A stretch of 64,000 nt of DNA from Rachycentron canadum (lineage: Eukaryota; Chordata; Actinopteri; Carangiformes; Rachycentridae): positions 8,257,720 to 8,321,719 of the forward strand of contig CM076669.1 of the NCBI GenBank assembly GCA_038496675.1, in the 5' to 3' direction. The position numbers and the translations under genes were made by a program. Under the pieces are notes generated by a model, which searched no databases, was not told the origin of the DNA, and saw nothing but the letters and a program-made list of their open reading frames with translations. This document shows positions 40,337-54,079 of this stretch, one piece after another. Within the stretch, counting starts at the first letter, position 1. Each line of letters begins with the position of its first letter.

Positions 40337-42788
40337 TGACTTATCACGACTTCTTCTGCCTCCTGCCTCACTGGCAGGGAGACAGATGCGGCATGGCCAC
40401 CCCACAAATGCGCACACACGCAGACACACACTGTGGCGGACCTGAATTCCTCTATATGCTCACTCTCTCGCTCTCACTCGCTAATACATACACACACAGA
40501 TTTGCACATGCAGTCAGACACACAAGCTGGGGAACAAATGAAGACAAAGTGAACTGACACACAAACACACAGATCACTGTAGCGCATCAAGATCAGAGTA
40601 GCTGCTCAGTAAACTGAGAGGACAAGATAGATTACTATACTCTGTACTTCATTGCATGACTCACGGTACAGAGTGTATGTGCGTGTGCGTGTGAGTCATC
40701 TAATATGCCTCTTGGGTTAATCGTGTTGTTATGACATAAGGAAACGAGAGAGACTGAAAGGTGCCATATAATGACAGGAGCATATAGCAGAATATTTTTA
40801 TGGTACATTAAAAATAACATAATTCTTCATTAGTTGTTTACAAATGTTTTCCCATTATGGCTGCACTTGAACCAACAATATGAACCAACAGCTGGTAAAC
40901 TGAATTTATTGAATTATCATTGGGAACATCAACATTACCGACTGTGAATCTCCCATTTACTCCAATTTGCTTAATTGATTTCTTAATTGACAAAAAATTT
41001 AAATTTTTTAATAATTCATCATTGGGTCTTTTTTGTTTCGCTAATTTCTGTCATTGTATAAACAAAACTATTGACTAATAATAAAACATATGGCTCATTG
41101 CAGTCTTTATCTAACTGGTCTAGTCCAGAACTAGTACAGATAATGTTCTTACTGCATTCATACAGGACAGACATGAGAAATTAGCCTCTGTGAGAAAGTA
41201 ACTATATGATCTTATATTTGGAATTAATGATTGCCATTATATATCATTCAGATTAGTTTTTTGGATAATGATAATCATTACTGTGTAACTGAGCTGTTCA
41301 TCTCCTCTTAATCTCTTTGGCATCCTAATCTTTCCTGTGTACTAAGTCAAATGAGTGAAGCTGTGCTCATTAGCGCATTCTTTCATTCACCTACTTCCCC
41401 CTTTCTGTCCATATCCACCTCCTTCTTTGGTGTCTTCCTCTCTCTTATCCTTCTCTGTCCATTTGTCTTTCTCTTCCTGCCTGTCCATGTCTCTCCCTGC
41501 TCCCAATCAACTATCCTGTCTGCATAAGAAGATACAGAAAGAGAGGGCTAATGTAACAGAGGAATCACTGAGCCAAACAGACAGCAGCACTGGTGTCATT
41601 GTGTTAGTGGCGTCCCCTGAATCAACCAAACATCAACATCAAAAAAAACAAACAAAAAAAAAACAGACTGTAATCACTCATTTGCTGAGAGGTCTGTGAT
41701 TGGACGATCAACCCAAGGCATTTTACCCAGTAGCTGAAAAAGGAAACTCCAAAGATCCCAATTATAGCATTCCCAGGATTCCCCATGTGACATGAGGCGG
41801 TGGTGTACATCAAGAGTGTCTTGCATTAGAACTGGATTATCAGGAATACTTTAATAGTTTGTAATTTAGTTTAGTTTGTCTATTTATAATAACAAAATAT
41901 TCAACATCAATACAATCAATACATATAGAAAAAACCTGTATTTTAGGATGGATGCTGCATAAATTGGTTGTTGATCCTATGTACTATACACATATGCAGA
42001 AAAAAAGCCACATATGTAACCTCAAAGACAAATAAACACAGAAAATATTAAAGCACTTTCTATAGAACGGCTATATTCTATATAAACGCCAACAGACATT
42101 TGCAAACTAAGCTTTAAATATCATTTCTATAATATAAAACCATTGCTGTATAAGTGATTTAATAAAACTGTATTTGCTTAAACACAATTTAAACCAGTAG
42201 CAACATGAGAGCACTCAAACCACACGCACATGCAGTGACAATGTGTTTGAGGACAGAATTTGTCCTCCCAGCTCTATACCTGCTGAGATCAAACACTGCG
42301 TGAGTGAGTGTGTGTGTGCCCACAGATGTGCACGTGTCTCAATCCCACTGAGTTGACATATGGTCTCCTCAGATACGATGCAGGATAGGCCAAGAGCCAT
42401 GGAAGTGTGGGAAATGGAGTTCAATATACAGTATAGGCATATTTTAAACCTTAAATTGCAGATAAAAAGATTAAAACAGATTGAACTTTGAAACAAAACC
42501 TGATGTTTACACATTTGGAAGGCAAATAATATATCTATTAATAGGTTTTTGTGCTTTTGTTCCAGTACTTCCAATAGTCAAAGCACTGTACTTTTAACAC
42601 TCTGCTCTCTACTGTAGACCAGGATCTGACAGCAACTCTGACAAGACCATTAGAAATACAGCAGCACTGATGTTCACTACAATATCCAGGACATATTGAT
42701 TCACTTGTGAAACAGAATTACTTCCATGTCCTCATGTTTTTCTCTGCTTTTTCAATATCCAAAATCTTGTTGAGAGCAAGTTTCTCCT

Positions 42789-42828
42789 TGGACGACAAAA
42801 AAAAAACCAAAAAAAAAAAAAAAAAAAC
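42789..42828. repeat. poly(A) tract with CC interruption
   Basis: About ten A, CC, then nineteen A, followed by CCTTCATCC and CT repeats. Confidence 0.9.
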
Positions 42829-43114
42829 CTTCATCCTCTCTCTCTGTCTCTCTCTTGCTCTCTCCATGTTGAATTGGTTGTATTGCTCCTATCAGAGCCA
42901 AACACACAACTCTATCTCCCCGCAGAGCCCTGGAAAAGCCCTGTTTGTGAATGAGTGTGTGTTTGTGTGTGTGTTGAGAATTGCTCCATCATTCCTCCCC
43001 TGGTTAATGTCCAGTGGAGCGAGACCAGAGCACAACACAGTGAAAATGGAGAAACAGAGATACAATGGGAAAACACTGACATATGTGTGTGTATCAGTGC
43101 GGGTGTGTTTGTGC

Positions 43115-43151
43115 GGGAGGGGGGGGGTTTGGGGGAGTCTGAGAAAGGGGG
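43115..43151 (+). other. possible G-quadruplex tract
   Basis: G runs GGG, GGGGGGGGG, GGGGG and GGGGG separated by A, TTT and an 11-nt spacer satisfy the G3+ four-run rule on the plus strand, which is the template strand for cacna1c. Confidence 0.55.
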
Positions 43152-43599
43152 AAAACAATATTGAGGTGTGAATCCATTGCGTTAACAGAACTGTAACTGA
43201 TATATCAATTATTTTTTAATGGCAGCTGGAATCAATAACAATTCCCTTCAGTAAACAACACATGGTTTCATTACAGGGCCATTATGTGTATTCATATTAT
43301 ATCTATTTTATTATATCCATTTTAAACTGACAGCTAAACTAAACTAAATTGAACTTTGTATCTTTCTTGTCAATCTTGTAACTACATAACTATAAAAAGG
43401 GTTTAAATATAGTTTATTACACAATTTTTTTCCTAAATGTCTTGTCACACTTGTTTTGTAGATAAATGTAAATGCAAATTGCATTCATTGATATTTTTTG
43501 GCCACTTGCACAACAAACACTGCATAGACATAATGTTCCTTAAAGCTATCTAAAGGAACATGCTATCAAACAGGAGCTGAGTATTCATACTCCAATATT

Positions 43600-43895
43600 C
43601 TCTCTCCTCTTAGCTTTCTCCACCAGCGATTGAGGAAAGTGTTGCGGCTCTTTGTTAGCCTCCACTATATTCAGCAGCTGTCGCTAACTTTGTCTGCTGT
43701 TGCGCAGATATTGTACAACAGCTGTCTGCTGCTGCTGTTGCTGGGTGTAAGGTGGATGAGAGTAGTGGGGCTGAACCAAAACAGCAAAGTCACAAGTTGT
43801 ACAAGCAAATAAATGAGCCGAAAGATACTAAAAAGCTCTACAGGGCTCAGGGAGATGATAACTCTCCATTGGTTCACTACTGGCCCCAATATTTT
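43600..43895. repeat. probable diverged interspersed repeat
   Basis: CAGCAGCTGTCGCTAACTTT, CTGCTGTTGC, GGGGCTGAACCAAAACAGC and AGCTCTACAGGGCTCAGGGA resemble a fish repeat I partly remember. The segment is GC-richer than its surroundings and has no intact open frame. The family is unknown and the boundaries approximate. Confidence 0.4.
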
Positions 43896-44928
43896 GTTGT
43901 AATCATTTATTTGTTTGCGTATTTATTATTGTTTTTTGTATCTTATCACAGTTCTATGAGATTTGTTATATGTGAGTTTCTCTTTTTGGCTTTTTCTTTG
44001 TTAGAGGACTTATTATTTTAGTGGACTAAGTAGATTTTTTATTATTATTACAAAAGATATTAAAGATAATTAAAATAATGAGCATCCCTGGATGATCAGA
44101 AAGAGATGACATCATAGTGTTTCTTTTGGGTTCAGAATAACAGTGTATATGTAAAGTACAAAAACTTTTCCTGAAGTAGTTTATAAACATAAAAATAGCA
44201 GCAAAGAGCAGGAAACTATGGCAACTAGAAATCTCTGGTAATTAAGAAGCCATATCTTTGATTGTTCAGATTGCTCTGCTGAAACAGAGGAACTACAGTA
44301 AGGAAGTAGGATGGATTTAAGTGAACGGCACTTTGAGTGAAACCTAGCATCTTACTTCCCGACCTGCCAAGTCCTTCCTGATAAAATATGATTAAAGAGA
44401 AGAAGGCTTGTGGAGCTCTCCTACTGGGTGCCATAGCAATGCCACCATGACACCCAAATAGGATTAGCTGCAAACACCCACTCCCCTGCTGTTACCATAG
44501 TAGCACTGTTGAAACAGCGACCCACAAGCTATAAAAAGACAAACTTAACTTCAAGCAAGCAAGTTAAATGAAACAAAGTTAAATAAAAAAAAAAGTAATT
44601 AAGATAACGGTAGAGGGGAAAAAGAAGAAAGGTTACCAACTCATCTTTTGTTGGTATTTAACATATTTGATTTTACTAAAGTGCATTTTAGCTGACGGGT
44701 CAAAAAGAGAATGAGCAGGAAACGAGAGATACAAAGAAAGAGCTGAGGAAGACTATTAAAAAGGCTAACAGGGTTATTAATCAGGAAGGATGAGAAGAAC
44801 ATTTCTTTCCCTCTCTTTCTTCTTTCACTGTCCAAAGCTCTGCAGATTTGTCCTCACCTTGTCTCCTTTCAACCTCTTGTCTTTCAATCAATTCTTCTCT
44901 CTGACTCTATGAACCTTAACTCTAACAC

Positions 44929-45013
44929 TTTTTTTTTTTTTTTTTTTTTTTTTAATAAAACTGATTGGAACATCCAGATTTAGTTTCTCTGTTTCTCACT
45001 TTTTTTTTTTTTT
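44929..45013. repeat. two poly(T) tracts
   Basis: T25 at 44929-44953 and T14 at 45000-45013, 46 nt apart. Confidence 0.9.
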
Positions 45014-45642
45014 ACTTTTTCTATGGTCACTGGAATTTCTTGATTTGGTGGATTCTTTTCTAGTGAAAGGACAGAATAACACACCTACAATGGAGATTTA
45101 AATTAATGTAACAGTAGGTGTAAGGACATGCAGCGACAGCAAGGTTTTGCTTAACAGCTTGGAACTTGCATTATTTATGTAACCATTTTAAAAAAACAGT
45201 TCTCTCAGTGACATCCACACTAATTATAGGGAACATATTTGTGATGCTTGTGTGGACTGGTTACACTGACACTGGTAGGAGAAAAGACTGAGGGACAGCT
45301 GCAGGGGAAAGGAGAGTGGAAACAAAGAGATATGGTGGATTTGAAGGTAAGAGTGTGACAGAGAAAGAGAGACGGTGATAGAGAGCTGTGTATGCACTGA
45401 TGTATGCATGTGGTTCGTCCCCTGCATAATCCATTTCTGTGAAATATATAGCTTGTTATCCAAACCACAGCAATAGGGTTGTTTTCACTAAAACCCAATG
45501 GTATTCATTTTACAGTGACATCAAGCACAGAATCCTTCCTTAATATTTACCTTGAAAGATAATAAAACAGCAAATTCATTGTTAACCAATTTTCAGCTAA
45601 TCAGATAGTTGACCTATTGTGACATCTTGAGTGGCGAAAACT

Positions 45643-45715
45643 AGACAGGACTTCATCTTCACAGCCAACTATGTGCAGTCAAAAACAAATCAGCATGAAA
45701 GCAGAAACAAAACAA
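45643..45715 (+). repeat. dispersed repeat, family B copy 1
   Basis: GACAGGACTTCATCTTCACAG, GTGCAGTCAA, AAATCAGCATGAAAGCAGAAA. The same ordered motifs recur, diverged, at 49563-49640. Family not recognised. Confidence 0.55.
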
Positions 45716-47119
45716 AAGCAAGTCATTGTACCTGTTGTTTAACTCTGTTAACTAAGATCATCTGGTCTCCAAACCTAAGGAATTGAGTGTATCAAACAGA
45801 CAAGGATGTACTAGTGATGTCAAGAGACACACCGGAGGCAGAGAGTTCGAAAGAGTTTCACGATAGGATCAAAAAATGTGGAGCGGCAACGCAACTGAAC
45901 AGGAGGAAGAGCAGAGTGAACCTGCAGAGCATCACATTAGTTCAGGTAGAGCACTGTAGTCGCACACGCCATCAGCTGATCAGTATCAGCTGACTCAGTT
46001 TATATAATCTGACAAGCTTGCTCTTTCGCTCTCTTCTGATCATTCATGCTGCTGCTGCTGCAACTGGTTATGCTGATTTATTCCTCCAGCACACCGGCAT
46101 CATCCTGTTATAATATTTCACTAAACATAACTTGTGATAGCATCTATTGCCTTGTACATTATGTATACTTCACATCTTGGCCAAGGGGTTTATTGTGCTC
46201 CCTGCAGAACATATTGCATGCTGCATCCTCAAGAGCAAAGCCTTTTCCACACAGATGCAAATATAACTGCATAATCCTGAGCTACTTTCCACTGTCCTGT
46301 ATAACCAATATTGCGCACCATCTTTCCCTCTCTCCTTTCTTCCTCCCTCCCATAACCAGTCACTGACCAAATTGACTAAAAGGGACAATGTGTTCTGTTT
46401 TGAGCTTGGGTTTGTGTGTGCTGTATATATTCCCCAGATCAAAGGCACAAGAAAGCACAGACACACACCACCTACACTTTGCCTTTCAGCTCAGTGGGGA
46501 ACAAAATGAATGTGGCTTGTGACCTGTTACATACTGTACAGACATAGCCATCATTAACCACATGAAAGACACACAGACACACATGCGCATGCCTCAGACA
46601 TACCTCACTATCTCAAACCACACAGAAGTCCAACTCCCACTTTCACCAGTCAATACAGCATAATTAGGGGATACCTCTGTGTATGTGTGTATATGAGTGA
46701 GTGTCTTTATGGGATACCCGTGGTGTGTGAACGAAGACAAAGAACAAAAAATGGAAGAAAAAGAAAGGTGTAAAGCTTGACAAGACAGGTGGGTAAAAAG
46801 AAAAGGAATCATAAGGATTTAACACTAGAAAACAAAAGAAGAAAGAAAAATTATGAACAAACAGGTAAAACTAAACAATAACTTATTTTTTTAGTCTGTA
46901 TTTGAGTTTCACTGGTAATAACATTTAAACTTTTTTAAAACAGTGTGTCCAGCAAAAGTTTGGTCAAATGTCAGTTTGATGCAGCTCTGATGTGATTTTT
47001 TTCTTGACTGTGCAGCGGTCGAGTGCAGAGTTTGGTGCTGACAGAGAACTTTGTGGGAAGAAAAAAAAAAAACTTCAGCTTGTGCGTGTGCTTTTACTGA
47101 TTCAGCGGCTGCTACAGCA

Positions 47120-47178
47120 GGACAGAGGGTGTGTGCATGTGTGTATGTGTGTGTATGTGTGTGTGTGTGTGTGTGTGG
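47120..47178. repeat. (TG)n microsatellite, interrupted
   Basis: TG units with CA and TA interruptions, then about nine pure TG units. Confidence 0.9.
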
Positions 47179-47841
47179 ACGCATGTTTTTGGGAGCCTGA
47201 ACACAGATTTAAAGTATGTGCAAGTCAATAGATGCTTGGAAGAATTTCAACATTTCTGTGTGCACGTCTTTGTTTATACACAACGACACAATAATGCAGT
47301 ACTTACACTGTGGCGTGCTTGTGCTTCAACCTTTTACCACACTCATCACTTTATCCTTACTCTAACTTAAAAGCCCTTAGTAAGGTAACTCTGAACTGAC
47401 TTGTCTTTTCATGCACTTAGACCGTTACTCTAGACACTGTGCGTCACCCTGGGGTGTCTTACTGAAGGGGTTAGCTAAGGGACGGCCCATTCAGAATTAA
47501 AAATATTTTTGCTACTCTTTTAATTTTTATTTCATAAATCTCTGATTCTGGTTTGAAAAAAATGTATGGAGGAACAGCTACAAATAATATTCAAGGTACA
47601 AAAAGTAATTTGTTCCGTGCAGTCTTGCCTGGTAGTGAACAAGAGGTGAAATTGTGATTTTAACTCTATTACAGCACACCAATCCCCAACAAGAAGTATG
47701 TATAGGGTTCATATTTTCAAGCTGTATCCCTGTGTGTAGCACTTTTATTCAATGACAGGAGATAAATTAAAGGAAAATTCTGAAAAATGAGTGGAGAAAC
47801 AAGATGAGAATATCCCCACCCGCTGGGCACGAGGGGTCACC

Positions 47842-47990
47842 GAATGGTTTGATGGGTATGAAAGTGATATGAATCCTATGCTATGATCTTCGCAGTCACC
47901 AAATCTCAACCCAGTCCAACACCTGTGGGAGATTTTGGACCGCTGTGTTAGACAGTGCTCTCCACCACCAGCATGTAAACAGCACACAAG
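47842..47990 (+). mobile_element. Tc1/mariner-like transposase remnant
   Basis: From 47896 one frame reads SPNLNPVQHLWEILDRCVRQ, matching the SPDLNPIEHLW-type block around the last catalytic acidic region of Tc1-family transposases. Upstream GAATGGTTTGATG also fits the teleost copies I remember. Only this fragment is visible, without flanking terminal repeats or start codon, so it is a dead fossil. Confidence 0.7.
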
Positions 47991-49224
47991 GTAATTTGTC
48001 ACCAGTCTTTAAGTGTAATTTATAGCTAAAACAACTGCTTTGTGAGAGAAAGGAAATACAAAGAATGAAGTAAGAAAGGAACAAAAGCAATTAAAATCTA
48101 TGATGACAAGAATAATAGAGGCAACACAAGAAATCATTTTTAGTTGTGAATAATTAGTGTTTTCTGTTTCTTCTACCATTTTATAACCATGTTAAACCTT
48201 TAAGATCTTGGTACAACAGCATTTGGTTTGTGTGGTTTGTATTATCTGTAGTTGCCTTAATTAAATTACATATATGCAGTGTGATAAAAACTTGTTGTAC
48301 TCTGAAGGAATTGCTTGAGCAATTTAATTGATTTTTGATACAGTAGGGGAGTAAGAGAATAGAGTCAAAAAAGAGTAAAACAATATTAAAGTGTGGAAAT
48401 TGGGCGAAATGCAGTCAAGAAAAGCCAAGAGTAAACTCACTAAAAACAGAAAATATTATCTTATGTTACACAATCCCTATGTAAAAATGCTGTAAAAAAT
48501 TCAAAAACCTTCATATCTGCAGTTCATCCTTGACTTCCTGAAGGTACATAGACAGTCTCACATGTAGTGATTATCCCTTTCATGTTTGCTTGAATTAGCT
48601 TTAATGTGACACACGATGCTGCCTACAGCCTGGTAGCCTAAATAAAGCAAGGAAGCAATGCTGAGATGAAGAGACATAGGAAGACAGGAAGAGAGAAGAG
48701 AAAGAGGGAAATAAAATTAGTCTGGTTTCTCATGAGCTCCCTCACTGTCTCTTTGCTGTCACTTTACCCTTGCTGTCACTTACGTACCCAGCTGTACGTT
48801 TCTGTATGAGTGCGAGTTGGTACGTGTGTGTGTGTGATGAACCATGAATGATAATGGATATTCGACTGTCAGACACATTCAAAAACACAGGCACAGACAC
48901 ACACACTGTCGGTCCAGGCAGCAGTATATCACATGGACAGTCTAGATACAAGGGCATGCTCTGCCTTTCTCTCTTCTCTCCAGGTCTGTATGTTTTTGTC
49001 AGTTGTCTTTAGATGTGCACGCCTCAAACTTTTTCTTTGTTTTAGCCGTGTCTATATAACTTTCTTTCCAAACTATGCTTTAGTACGTTTACGTTATCTG
49101 TATACGTGTTGTGCTAATCCTATTGACTGGTTAAAAGCTGTATGCACACCAATGTTAGTTTTTGATTGGATCATTCAGATTGGCTCAGCTCTGGTCCCCT
49201 TGTGTGCGCCTGTCTATCAGTGTT

Positions 49225-49228
49225 TGTA

Positions 49229-49254
<26 letters not shown>
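49225..49254. repeat. (TG)n microsatellite
   Basis: About fourteen TG units. Confidence 0.9.
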
Positions 49255-49259
<5 letters not shown>

Positions 49260-49562
49260 CTGTGCATGAGTTGGTCTCTCATTAACTTTCCACCCAGTGT
49301 TGTGATGTGAACCCCCACCGAGTCTGGCTTGTTGACCAGATCTCGCAATCCATTCCTCCATCATTATCACGCATTTCTCTGCTTTTTCTTTGCTGCCTGG
49401 AAGGAGATGATTTTGAATAAAAACACAATATGGATCTTCTTCTTTTCCCCAAACAAACAATTCTCGCATTTATGCAATTTGCTGAGCAGCTCAATACTCA
49501 TCTTCACAAATTGTGATCTATTGCAGTTATTTAACACAACGCCTTTAAATCTGTGTGGTACA

Positions 49563-49640
49563 AGACAGGACCTCATCTTGACAGCGTGCAGTCAACAAGA
49601 AATCAGCATGACAGCAGAAATTAAACTGCAGCAAATTGTC
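49563..49640 (+). repeat. dispersed repeat, family B copy 2
   Basis: GACAGGACCTCATCTTGACAG, GTGCAGTCAA, GAAATCAGCATGACAGCAGAA in the same order as at 45643-45715. Family not recognised. Confidence 0.55.
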
Positions 49641-50160
49641 ATACCTTCATATTCATTTAACTTTATACCATAATAATGAGTAAGACAATTTTGACAAAGT
49701 TTGAGAAGATTTCATGCTTTTGTCACTCACAAGGCTCCCCATAGCCAGCTATTGGATACTGCTTCCTCTTTACTCCTGTATCTGTTGCCATTGTTAAGTG
49801 CCTACCTCTATGGGAGATAACATTAACAAGTGTTCAGAGTAATAAGCTGAGCCTCTGCTGGAGAATAACAGTGTAAAGCAGGCCATACATAAAATGCCAA
49901 TGTCAATAGGTTTTTCCCACCAGCATCATATTTAGTAAAGCATCAGTGAGCAAACCATAGTTTAGCCCAAGCAGCTGGAAATAGGTTCACATGCCCTAAT
50001 TATCTGATTATGGTAAATTACCAATAGGTTTTATGTCTACACCAACCAGTCAATTTGCAGTTTACATCCATGTCTGACCAGACTCGTATACATATAATAT
50101 ACATACAAGACTTTGTATGAATTTAATAAAAGCAATTTAGTGTATTTCTATGAGAGTGAA

Positions 50161-50262
50161 GTTAACCTTTGACCACCAAATTCTAAGAAGTTCCTCCCTC
50201 CCTAATATTTGTGCCAAATGTGAACGAATTCCCTCAAGGCGTTCATGAGATACGTCACAGAC
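50161..50262 (+). repeat. teleost interspersed repeat, copy 2 (partial)
   Basis: CCTTTGACCACCAAATTCTAA, ATTTGTGCCAAATGTGAA, TCCCTCAAGGCGTTCATGAG. Same family and orientation as 11744-11940 but lacking its 3' end. Confidence 0.65.
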
Positions 50263-51719
50263 ATAATAATCGCATTAACTCCATTAAAATGTTTACATGC
50301 GTCTTTAATAGTTGCATTAGATTTATTTTCCTGTTCATGCTACAAAGCAGTGTGTGACTAATGGATGAAGATCACCCTTTAACGTGGCAATAGAAAGAGT
50401 GTTTCCCTACAGTATTTAACATCAAAACAGATCTTTCAGTCATGTTGCTTCTGTGGCTCCCTAAGCATGCAGCTGCCATTACACCAGTAATACAGTGCTT
50501 TGAGTTGTTCTTTTAAAACCTTGACAACAGAAAATATTGCAAAGTGCTATGAAAACTATTATAAAGTAATAGTTGAAATAAGGTGTTCAAACTATTTCCA
50601 ATATCTTATTGCAACTGAGCTTACCCCTTAATGAGCATAATCGAATTAACATAATCAGACTTTGTTTGTACATGGACTTCGTCCTGCTCCTATTACTGCT
50701 TTAATGACATTATAACCAGACTGTTGGCGTGCATGTAAACCTAACCAATTACATGTTAACCTTCGTCTCAACTAACACTTTGGGCCACTGATAATCACCA
50801 TGGCAACCTGAACCTCTTCCCTTTATACAAAGCACATCTGTCACATGAATGATCAGACATAGAAATATACCACAAACTGTACCTGTGGCATGTAACTATA
50901 CAGTGAATTGGCTGGCTAAACGCATGTACAAAGGACGCACGTGGACACACTTCAACAAGGAAACGTGGATGGATAGTACCTATTCACAAACACACCCGCA
51001 CCTGTCCTTCAGTATGCGCTCTTCGGTAAGGACAAGCCAATAACAGGACAGTGGAGAGAGGAACAAAAAGCAATAACATATATCAAGAGGAGGAACACAG
51101 GACATATGGAAGGAGATAAGACAGAAAAAGATTTAAGAAGGAAAGACGGGGCGGAAGGATGAGAGGGTCTTTGACTCCTTCTTATACCATGTGACTGCTT
51201 CTTCTACATTGCATTAAATGTTTGCAAAATCTACCCTAACTCTCCTTAGCATCTGCCATACACATCCATCTAAACGTACTTAAATTTTACACACATTGCT
51301 ATTTGTAATGTTTACTAAATTTGCAAAATATCAGAATGCCATATGCTAAGTGAACTCTGAGTCATCAGTATTCAAAGTAGGGGTTTTAATCCTTTCTTTC
51401 TGTGTTTCACTGTCTCTCTAACTGTCCAACGGCTTCCTTATAAATCTCACTCCCTGCAGTTTTTTCTGTTGGTCTGCCTGTCTTTGTACTGTATTCCATG
51501 CTAAAGCTATTTATTTATCACTCCGACTGCCTTCCTTCAAACCTTCCTCTCTTTGATGTTTGTGCGTTCAGCCTTTCCTTCACCAATTAGCATATTTGCC
51601 TTTTCCAAATCTCTATCTGCTTCTGTGCCTCAATTTTCTAATGTTTCTGTGCATCTATCGGCCCATCTACCAAACATGTTCACCAGTATAAATGCACACC
51701 TTTCCCTCCTTCATTCCCT

Positions 51720-52010
51720 CTTTTCCTCCAGAGCACGCCCATTAGTTCTGCTTGCTTGGTGTTCGATGGAGCCTGTCCCCCACGCCAGCCCCCTCACAGA
51801 TCGCGCTGAAGCTGCCATCGAACCTCTAATTCATCAATCTCCCTGCAGCTGGCAGGAAACTGACCCAAGGGGCACAGTCTCTGCTGGCCGCCTGGAGCCA
51901 AGATGGCTGATGGGGCAGGGGAGGGAAGGACAGGATATAGGCAAGTGGCAGGTAGGAGACTTTACAAATAAAGGGAGGACAAAGGGTCACACAAAGAGGT
52001 GGAGGATGGA
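51720..52010. other. GC-richer unique-looking segment
   Basis: A local rise in GC content in an AT-rich intron. It includes a chance open frame and short motifs such as CGCCTGGAGCCAAGATGGC. No repeat family recognised and no splice-site-bounded Cav1.2 peptide. It could be a regulatory element; there is no direct evidence. Confidence 0.25.
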
Positions 52011-52060
52011 AGAATAGGCACTTGTAAAATTGTATGAAAGAGGATGTTTATATCCTTAAG

Positions 52061-52062
<2 letters not shown>

Positions 52063-52092
<30 letters not shown>
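52063..52092. repeat. (TG)n microsatellite
   Basis: About fourteen TG units. Confidence 0.9.
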
Positions 52093-52799
52093 GTACACCT
52101 TAGATACAATAACAGAGAGCACCTGCATGGCAAAGAGACTTTTTTCCCCCTCCTTCCTTTCAAACAGAAACCCCTCAGCGGTACTCTGTTATCATGTGGC
52201 CACCCCTAGTGTGTGTGTGCGTGTGTGTATGTGTGTATGAGAGAAGCAAGCATGGAGCTAAAAGGAGATTTCATGGTACTAAGCTGATACACTAAAAGCA
52301 CGGTAAAGGGCACCAGGGTTAATAAGCATTCAACAAATGGATTTATAGGGCTTCATGTAATCCCCCACATACCTACACACAAACACAGGCGTAACACACA
52401 CAGCCAGGTGCACACACTTATAGCAAGGTACCCAAACGAATGCATACTATCACCACTACCATCAACACCACTCTAAATATAAAAGAGCAGGAGAACATAA
52501 GAGGAGAGGAGATGAGGAGAAAAAGAGGCAGAGGGAGGGATGTTCGTGCAAGCAAGCCCACAGTAAAATGGGATGGCTGTGACAGCTAAATTTATAGATT
52601 CTTTAGCCTGAAGCTAACTCTTTGAATGAAGATTTGCCTGAAATGTTTGCTCCTAAAATATTTACATTGGCATTGAATCCAGAAATCTGAGCAGACTGTT
52701 AAAAAAGCAGAAACATCCTTTGCAGCAACCCCTCTGCTTTATAGTCATGATGTTACACACTCACCCCCGGGAGCTGCCCAGCGTAACCACAGTCCTCTG

Positions 52800-52870
52800 T
52801 TGTTGGCCCCTGAGCAGCTTGACTGAAGCAGCTGAGGTTAAGTGCCTTGCTCGAGGGCCACTCAACCACA
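52800..52870 (+). repeat. dispersed repeat, family C copy 1
   Basis: Contains AAGTGCCTTGCTCGAGGGCC. The GTTAAGTGCCTTGCTC motif is one I recognise from fish interspersed repeats. An inverted copy lies at 60440-60500. Confidence 0.5.
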
Positions 52871-53366
52871 GTTACAGAGCCATCAGCGAGTGTTGCTCAT
52901 TCAGTTTCCCTGCCTGGGTTTTTCCCCACTGGTCTGGGCACCTAATTCACTCTGCTTCTTTAACAGTCTGGCTGCTATCACCTTGACTTACCTCCATAAA
53001 ATTCAATGTTATTCCCAGAATGAAAACCATTGTAGTGCTTAGTCTGAAAGCCCTTTTAAAGGAGCAGTCTATTTCCTGTGGAAGGTTTCATTCAACAGCT
53101 GGCACTGGATTAGTGCTGCAATTAATGTGGATGTTATTATTATCAATATCCCTTAAATGATTATTCACTTTCTCTGTAAAATATCCAAAATGCTAATCAC
53201 AATTTCCCAGAGGACAAGAAGACAACTTAAAATTGTTCCTTTTTAAGCATATATTTGCTTTGCAGTGTTTAGTGAACTGTGCGTACCCTGAAACTATGTA
53301 TTTGCATACGCAGTCACAAAGAAGCAACATACACAATTTCCCCTACTGTTCACATAATTGCTTAAA

Positions 53367-53387
53367 CACACACACACACACACACAA
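53367..53387. repeat. (CA)n microsatellite
   Basis: About ten CA units. Confidence 0.85.
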
Positions 53388-54079
53388 ATCTTTCCTGTGT
53401 GTTACATTTTAGTAAGATTGAGCAGTGTACTACTGCATTTATGAGTCATTGATGACATGCACAAGCACACACACTGAAGATTGTTAAGTCTTCTGCTCCC
53501 TGTTGTAAAGGTGATTTGGGATTGGTGTATTTGAAGACCTGTGTTATGTCATCTGCCTAAAGACTCACAAAAACAAACAGACTCATACACGCACAAACAC
53601 ATATATGTCCAGTAAATATGCTCACACACATGGATTCACATCCACAATCGCAAAGACAAGCAAGTGAGCAATGGGGCTGGGATCTGTTTCACACAAGCAG
53701 CCTGGGCTCACAAAGGGTAGCAAGACCTGTGGGACACACAAATTCCCGCACATTCACGAACAAGCTCCCTCTCTCTTTCCTTCTCCCCCTGTGGGTAGGG
53801 ACACACAGTACATTCTGGGCTGTTGTTCAAAGCTTAGCAGGATTAGCTGCATGATCTTGCCACTTTTTTTAAATATATATTTTCATATTTTTAGCAGATT
53901 TTGGCTTGTTGAAGCCATAGATCAGCTTTGGAAAAAGTACAGAATAAACAGATATCATCTCTGTCTTGCAAAAAAAAAGGTCCAGCTGTGGTGTGCAATG
54001 TACATTGTATGGCAAGATATCTGTGAGTGCCCCTGCATGTACCTTTGTATTCTTATGGTCTGGCTGTACTTGATGGCTT

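Noticed and set aside
42707..43171. 154-residue open frame on the plus strand
   Set aside because: It contains a poly(A)-encoded Lys run and TG-encoded Cys-Val repeats; microsatellite artefact.
45787..45993. Possible small gene on the plus strand (68 codons)
   Set aside because: Adjacent to family B repeat, no homology recognised, no conserved start or splice context.
51553..52017. 154-residue open frame on the plus strand
   Set aside because: Low-complexity composition and no recognised domain; it lies in a GC-richer intronic patch where chance frames are longer.
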